Positions 5,471-7,605 of a DNA stretch of 7,605 nt are shown one piece after another; the first letter of the stretch is position 1; each line of letters begins with the position of its first letter. Where the stretch lies: positions 1 to 7,605 of the forward strand of contig JAOUAE010000060.1 of assembly GCA_029861085.1 (NCBI GenBank), read 5' to 3'. The notes below the pieces were generated by a model. It did not search any database and was not told where the DNA came from. It saw nothing but the letters and a program-made list of their open reading frames with translations. This DNA comes from Candidatus Nitrosopumilus sp. (GTDB taxonomy: Archaea > Thermoproteota > Nitrososphaeria > Nitrososphaerales > Nitrosopumilaceae). The translations under genes were made by a program, and so were the position numbers.

Positions 5471-5714
5471 ATGATTCTATATTTTTTATATTCTAACAGA
5501 CGAATTCATTTAATTGATCAGTTGATCAATCAGTATGCAAGATCGCCAGTTATACTAATTTTAATCAGAAAAATAAACTCAAAGAAAATGCATTTACCAA
5601 AGAGAGCCAAAGAGATAATGATCATTATCTGAAATCAAAATTACTGAAAAACTGAAAAGAGTATTTCAAAAGAAGAGAAAACATGAGTTCGATCATAGTT
5701 TAAAGACAGGATAA
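5471..5714 (+). pseudogene. Possible frameshifted small ORF
   Basis: A frame from ATG 5471 runs 53 codons to TGA 5630-5632 and ends MHLPKRAKEIMIII. Near its end a second frame opens and gives a protein-like charged stretch, SEIKITEKLKRVFQKKRK, to TAA at 5712-5714. Joined by a one-base shift they would make one protein of about 80 residues. The 18-bp palindrome lies inside the first part. Either half may be a chance frame; no family is recognised. Confidence 0.2.
5513..5530. repeat. 18-bp palindrome, operator-like
   Basis: ATTGATCA-GT-TGATCAAT is a perfect 8-bp inverted repeat with a 2-nt centre. It can also be read as a tandem TTGATCA repeat. Its size and symmetry fit a dimeric helix-turn-helix regulator site, but no convincing promoter or gene lies next to it. 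Confidence 0.5.
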
Positions 5715-5803
5715 TTTGAAATCAGTTAAAGAAACAACCATTGCAAAAATTTCCATGCAGAATCTAACAAAATACTGCATATGGAATTAAATGAATTTAA
5801 AAT

Positions 5804-6106
5804 CTAAGACTTTGCAATATCAAAATCTTCTCTTCCATTGCCAAATCTTTGTTTGATGATTTTTACTCGATATTTTTTACCTCTTTGAATATCTTGGGCT
5901 AATTGAGTAGGTTTGCCGTTATCATAGAATTTTGCCACAATCATCTTCCTTGAAGTGTAGAAATTCTTTACTCCATCAAACTCTTTTTCAGTTTCAATAT
6001 TCAGCTCAGTAATAATTTCTTTTCCAATTTTTTTTTCAATATTCTCAACTTTTACAATAGTAAAAACGCCCTTATCATCTAGTTTTGAAAGAGAAGATTC
6101 AACCAT
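5804..6106 (-). CDS. Hypothetical 100-residue beta-rich protein, second gene of a pair
   Basis: The protein begins MVESSLSKLDDKGVFTIVKV. It appears cytoplasmic: no signal peptide, membrane segment or cysteine. Alternating hydrophobic stretches (GVFTIVKVENI, KEIITELNIE, KMIVAKFYDN, KYRVKIIKQRFG) suggest five or so strands, perhaps an OB-like barrel, and the basic patch RGKKYRVKIIKQRFGNGR would suit nucleic-acid contact; both are inferences. The ATG follows the stop of the 32-codon ORF at 6110-6208 by 3 nt in the sequence TAA-GGT-ATG, so the two are probably co-transcribed and translationally coupled. No separate promoter is seen in front of it. I cannot assign a family. Confidence 0.7.
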   Translation of the reverse strand: MVESSLSKLDDKGVFTIVKVENIEKKIGKEIITELNIETEKEFDGVKNFYTSRKMIVAKFYDNGKPTQLAQDIQRGKKYRVKIIKQRFGNGREDFDIAKS

Positions 6107-6109
6107 ACC

Positions 6110-6208
6110 TTATTCATCATCTTGTCCATCGGTATTGATATTATCACATTCAGGCATTGAAATTGAAATTTGATCATTTTGTCTTATCAGATAATCCAAT
6201 GCATTCAT
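6110..6208 (-). CDS. Acidic 32-residue mini-protein upstream of the 5804 gene
   Basis: The frame reads MNALDYLIRQNDQISISMPE, then CDNINTDGQDDE and TAA. The first part could form an amphipathic helix and the end is strongly acidic. It sits 3 nt from the next gene, and an ATAATTATC element is centred 28 nt upstream of its ATG, the usual leaderless spacing, with no better promoter for the downstream gene. It could be a leader peptide controlling that gene or a small partner of its basic protein. No family is recognised. Confidence 0.5.
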   Translation of the reverse strand: MNALDYLIRQNDQISISMPECDNINTDGQDDE

Positions 6209-6231
6209 GATGATGTGGATTTTACCCTATT

Positions 6232-6240
6232 GATAATTAT
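6232..6240 (-). promoter_or_regulatory. TATA-like element of the 6208-5804 gene pair
   Basis: ATAATTATC on the minus strand centred 28 nt before the ATG at 6208. The remaining gap to 6458 (250 nt in all) shows no gene. Confidence 0.45.
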
Positions 6241-6368
6241 TATGTTTAAACTCAAGGAGCGTTGGAGTTAAGAATCCAAGACTGTATTCAACCCAATTCT
6301 GCCTAAATTTGTCTCAAGAATTCTTCATAACCGGATAATGTAGAATATTATGAGTTGTTGAAGATCTG

Positions 6369-6378
6369 TTAAAATAAA
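6369..6378 (+). promoter_or_regulatory. Possible TATA element of the J-domain gene
   Basis: TTAAAATAAA is the best TATA-like sequence upstream of 6459 but lies about 85 nt before the ATG, implying a purine-rich leader of some 55-60 nt. That would make this gene an exception to the leaderless pattern of its neighbours. Confidence 0.25.
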
Positions 6379-6458
6379 ATTCAATATCCTAAAATGGATA
6401 GAAAATGTGAAAACAGAAAACAAACAAAACATCAAAAAGAAAAGAAAAAACAAATTCT

Positions 6459-7049
6459 ATGTTGGCGAACACATGTTTAAACTGTAAAGGATCATTTGAT
6501 AGAATTGATTTGTGGCCTCATCCCGAAAATTCTGATGAATTTATCTGTAGGAATTGTCAGACAGCCCGCCGATTGAAAAAGGAGAAATCATTCGAGAGTG
6601 ATTTTAGAAGATTTAGAGAACGGCAAGACTATGTTCCACAAGAAGAGACTTTTCAAACAAACCAATTCAGAATTTCTGATGATGAATTTGATGAAATAAT
6701 TCAAGAGTTTGATCAAGCTCACTGGACAAACATATCCACAGAAGAATCGCAGACGCATCAGAAATACATCGAATCATTATTCAAAAGAGAGTTTTGGCAG
6801 AGAAGTCAAAACAAGTACAAAAAAAGTTATCAAAAAACACAACAAATGTTTAACGAACCAGACATCGCGATACACTACAGTCTGTTGGGAGTATCGAAGA
6901 ATTTCACAGATGGGCAAATCAAAGATGCATACAGACGTTTAATTTTAAAATGGCATCCTGACAAAAATCCTAATGAACCAAAATATGCAGAGAAAATGCT
7001 CATTTCGATTAAAAATGCATTTGATAAAATTATGAAAAGCAGAAAATAA
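6459..7049 (+). CDS. J-domain co-chaperone with N-terminal zinc ribbon
   Basis: A 196-residue cytoplasmic protein. Residues 1-40 form a four-Cys zinc ribbon, CLNC (6-9) and CRNC (30-33). The middle (about 41-135) is charged, Gln-rich and probably helical. The C-terminus (about 138-192) is a J domain, [20 protein letters not shown], with the invariant HPD at 166-168 in LKWHPDKNP, which stimulates the ATPase of DnaK/Hsp70. The order is the reverse of canonical DnaJ, where the J domain comes first and is followed by a Gly/Phe region and CxxCxGxG zinc repeats; those are absent, so this is a class C (type III) J protein. The ribbon probably chooses the client or partner, possibly a nucleic acid or ribosome (inference). 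The start is the first ATG in this frame just before the CLNC motif; no Shine-Dalgarno site is seen and the A-rich leader lacks a TATA box at the usual distance. Confidence 0.87.
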   Translation: MLANTCLNCKGSFDRIDLWPHPENSDEFICRNCQTARRLKKEKSFESDFRRFRERQDYVPQEETFQTNQFRISDDEFDEIIQEFDQAHWTNISTEESQTHQKYIESLFKREFWQRSQNKYKKSYQKTQQMFNEPDIAIHYSLLGVSKNFTDGQIKDAYRRLILKWHPDKNPNEPKYAEKMLISIKNAFDKIMKSRK

Positions 7050-7098
7050 TATGATGCAATCAAACTCTGAAAATCATTGAACTCCTGACATCAACAAT

Positions 7099-7107
7099 CT
7101 TAAGTTT
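7099..7107 (+). promoter_or_regulatory. TATA-like element of the gene at 7128
   Basis: CTTAAGTTT centred about 26 nt before the ATG at 7128. It lies in the 78-nt gap after the J-domain gene, so the small gene has its own promoter. Confidence 0.5.
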
Positions 7108-7127
7108 GAAATTCTTGTAGAAAAGTT

Positions 7128-7325
7128 ATGGAAGATTCAGAAATAGCAAAACGCGACCATCAGAGAAATAAATCAGAAATTGTAAAACTAGTCAAAGAGA
7201 TGCTTAGTCTAGAAAAATGGGGTGATGAAGAATATAAGGAAAAACTACAAGAATTAGTCACCAAAGACGAAGAACTAGTTAGAGATGTAATTAGAAAAAT
7301 AAAGTTGGAAAAAGGATTGGAATAA
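7128..7325 (+). CDS. Small charged helical protein of unknown function
   Basis: A 65-residue protein beginning MEDSEIAKRDHQRNKSEIVK. It is almost entirely Lys/Glu/Asp/Arg-rich with hydrophobic residues at helical spacing (IVKLVKEMLSLEKW, LQELVTKDEELVRDVIRKI), so it is probably a two- or three-helix bundle or short coiled coil. There is no cysteine, signal peptide or membrane segment. The ATG is supported by the CTTAAG element about 26 nt upstream. It follows the J-domain gene on the same strand but is probably transcribed separately. A perfect palindrome starts 2 nt after the stop. I do not recognise the family. Confidence 0.7.
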   Translation: MEDSEIAKRDHQRNKSEIVKLVKEMLSLEKWGDEEYKEKLQELVTKDEELVRDVIRKIKLEKGLE

Positions 7326-7327
7326 TA

Positions 7328-7347
7328 TTTGTAATAATTATTACAAA
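7328..7347. repeat. Perfect 20-bp palindrome after the gene at 7128
   Basis: TTTGTAATAATTATTACAAA is fully self-complementary and begins 2 nt after the TAA stop. As RNA it could fold into an 8-bp hairpin with an AAUU loop, but no T-run follows directly, so it is either an unusual 3'-end structure or a dimeric regulator site. Confidence 0.6.
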
Positions 7348-7414
7348 ACAGGGTAGGAATCACCAAACGTTCTAAAATTATAATCACCCAAACTCCCAAG
7401 GAATTACTTGAAAG

Positions 7415-7420
7415 TTTTTT
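7415..7420 (+). terminator. Possible oligo-T terminator
   Basis: GTTTTTTGC about 90 nt past the stop of the gene at 7128, with no hairpin. It could end that transcript. Confidence 0.25.
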
Positions 7421-7475
7421 GCTCATCTTGCTTAATTGACAAAAGTTGTGATTGTAATTGTTTTATTGGACAAGC

Positions 7476-7483
7476 AATATAAT
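7476..7483 (+). promoter_or_regulatory. TATA box of the secreted protein gene at 7508
   Basis: AATATAAT centred about 28 nt before the GTG at 7508, followed by an A-rich stretch. The spacing supports a leaderless GTG-started mRNA. Confidence 0.5.
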
Positions 7484-7507
7484 CAAAAAAAGATACTAAA
7501 AATTCTA

Positions 7508-7605
7508 GTGACAAAAATCCAATTTATCATCACAGGCATTATCTTTGGAATGTTTGTCATCTCAATTCCATATGCTGAAGCTAAGGATTGGAATTTGTAC
7601 GTTGG
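7508..7605 (+). CDS. 5' end of a secreted protein (partial, runs off the window)
   Basis: From GTG 7508 the frame is open to the window end (32 codons). It encodes a clear signal peptide, (M)TKIQFIITGIIFGMFVISI then PYAEA, with likely cleavage after AEA, and a mature part starting KDWNLYVG. The GTG is preferred because it gives the basic residue of the signal peptide (Lys3) and has a TATA box about 28 nt upstream; the next in-frame ATG (7550) would remove most of the signal sequence. The mature domain lies outside the window, so its function cannot be told. Confidence 0.65.
   Translation, partial: MTKIQFIITGIIFGMFVISIPYAEAKDWNLYV

Larger units (their letters stand above)
5416..5803. other. 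Intergenic region with palindrome and possible decayed ORF
   Basis: A 388-nt stretch holding no confident gene. It contains the terminator T-run, the palindrome at 5513-5530, a weak 53-codon frame at 5471-5632 and a second open stretch in another frame to 5714. A 6-bp inverted repeat (ATGCAG 5755-5760, CTGCAT 5775-5780) lies about 25 nt past the stop of the minus-strand gene at 5804 and could mark its mRNA end. Confidence 0.5.

Noticed and set aside
6394..6480. 28-codon Lys/Gln-rich frame ([10 protein letters not shown]...) overlapping the start of the J-domain gene
   Set aside because: Composition simply reflects the A-rich leader; no promoter at the right distance and no conserved-looking motif.
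7051..7085. C/D-box sRNA-like pattern (ATGATG, CTGA, ATTGA, CTGA) after the J-domain gene
   Set aside because: The C box has a mismatch (TGATGC) and the second guide region would be only about 4 nt, too short for a functional C/D sRNA.
7160..7426. 88-codon minus-strand frame across the gene at 7128
   Set aside because: Ser/Leu/Phe-rich mirror of a Lys/Glu-rich gene, and it runs through the palindrome; the plus-strand gene has the promoter.

Overview
The window looks like a piece of an ammonia-oxidising archaeon of the Nitrososphaerota (Thaumarchaeota), most likely Nitrosopumilus-like. This rests on family recognition without a database search. The signs are low GC, secreted proteins carrying a CFI-box-type C-terminal region, two copies of a tryptophan-rich 'IPxWxKxNAxWW' repeat, a Cdc48 N-domain protein and a J-domain protein. 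Promoters are archaeal: most convincing genes have a TATA-like element centred about 25-30 nt before the start codon and no clear Shine-Dalgarno site, which suggests leaderless mRNAs. I used that spacing to choose start codons.

Layout. Bases 1-85 hold the 5' end of a minus-strand gene with a Cys-rich start, followed by about 340 nt without a gene. Bases 427-1992 (minus) encode a secreted PQQ-type glucose/sorbosone dehydrogenase with a C-terminal CFI-box region and membrane segment. Divergent from it, 2152-3393 (plus) encodes a secreted DsbA-like thiol oxidoreductase with two WW repeats. The 159-nt gap between them carries both promoters and a perfect 8-bp inverted repeat just upstream of the dsbA-like promoter. 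Bases 3400-4074 hold a stem-loop, a possible small membrane protein and a possible 27-residue ORF. Bases 4075-4686 (minus, GTG start) encode a stand-alone Cdc48 N-terminal domain without any AAA ATPase domain. Bases 4922-5131 (minus) encode a small hypothetical protein.

Bases 5195-5415 (plus) contain two overlapping mini-genes of 41 and 32 codons, the second with a CxCxC...GH zinc-finger-like pattern, followed by a T-run. Bases 5416-5803 look non-coding or decayed, with an 18-bp palindrome. Bases 5804-6208 (minus) are a likely two-gene unit: a 32-codon acidic mini-gene and a beta-rich 100-residue protein. Bases 6459-7049 (plus) encode a zinc-ribbon/J-domain protein, and 7128-7325 (plus) a small charged helical protein followed by a perfect 20-bp palindrome. 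From 7508 to the end is the start of a secreted protein with a GTG start.

Two themes emerge: an exported redox pair (dehydrogenase and thiol oxidoreductase) sharing a divergent promoter region, and cytoplasmic protein quality control (Cdc48 N domain, J-domain protein). The latter two genes are not in an operon, so any link is inference. No rRNA, tRNA, CRISPR array, transposase or integrase was found. I see no complete, clearly new multi-gene system; the best leads are the ATPase-less Cdc48 N domain, the zinc-ribbon J protein and the mini-gene pairs.
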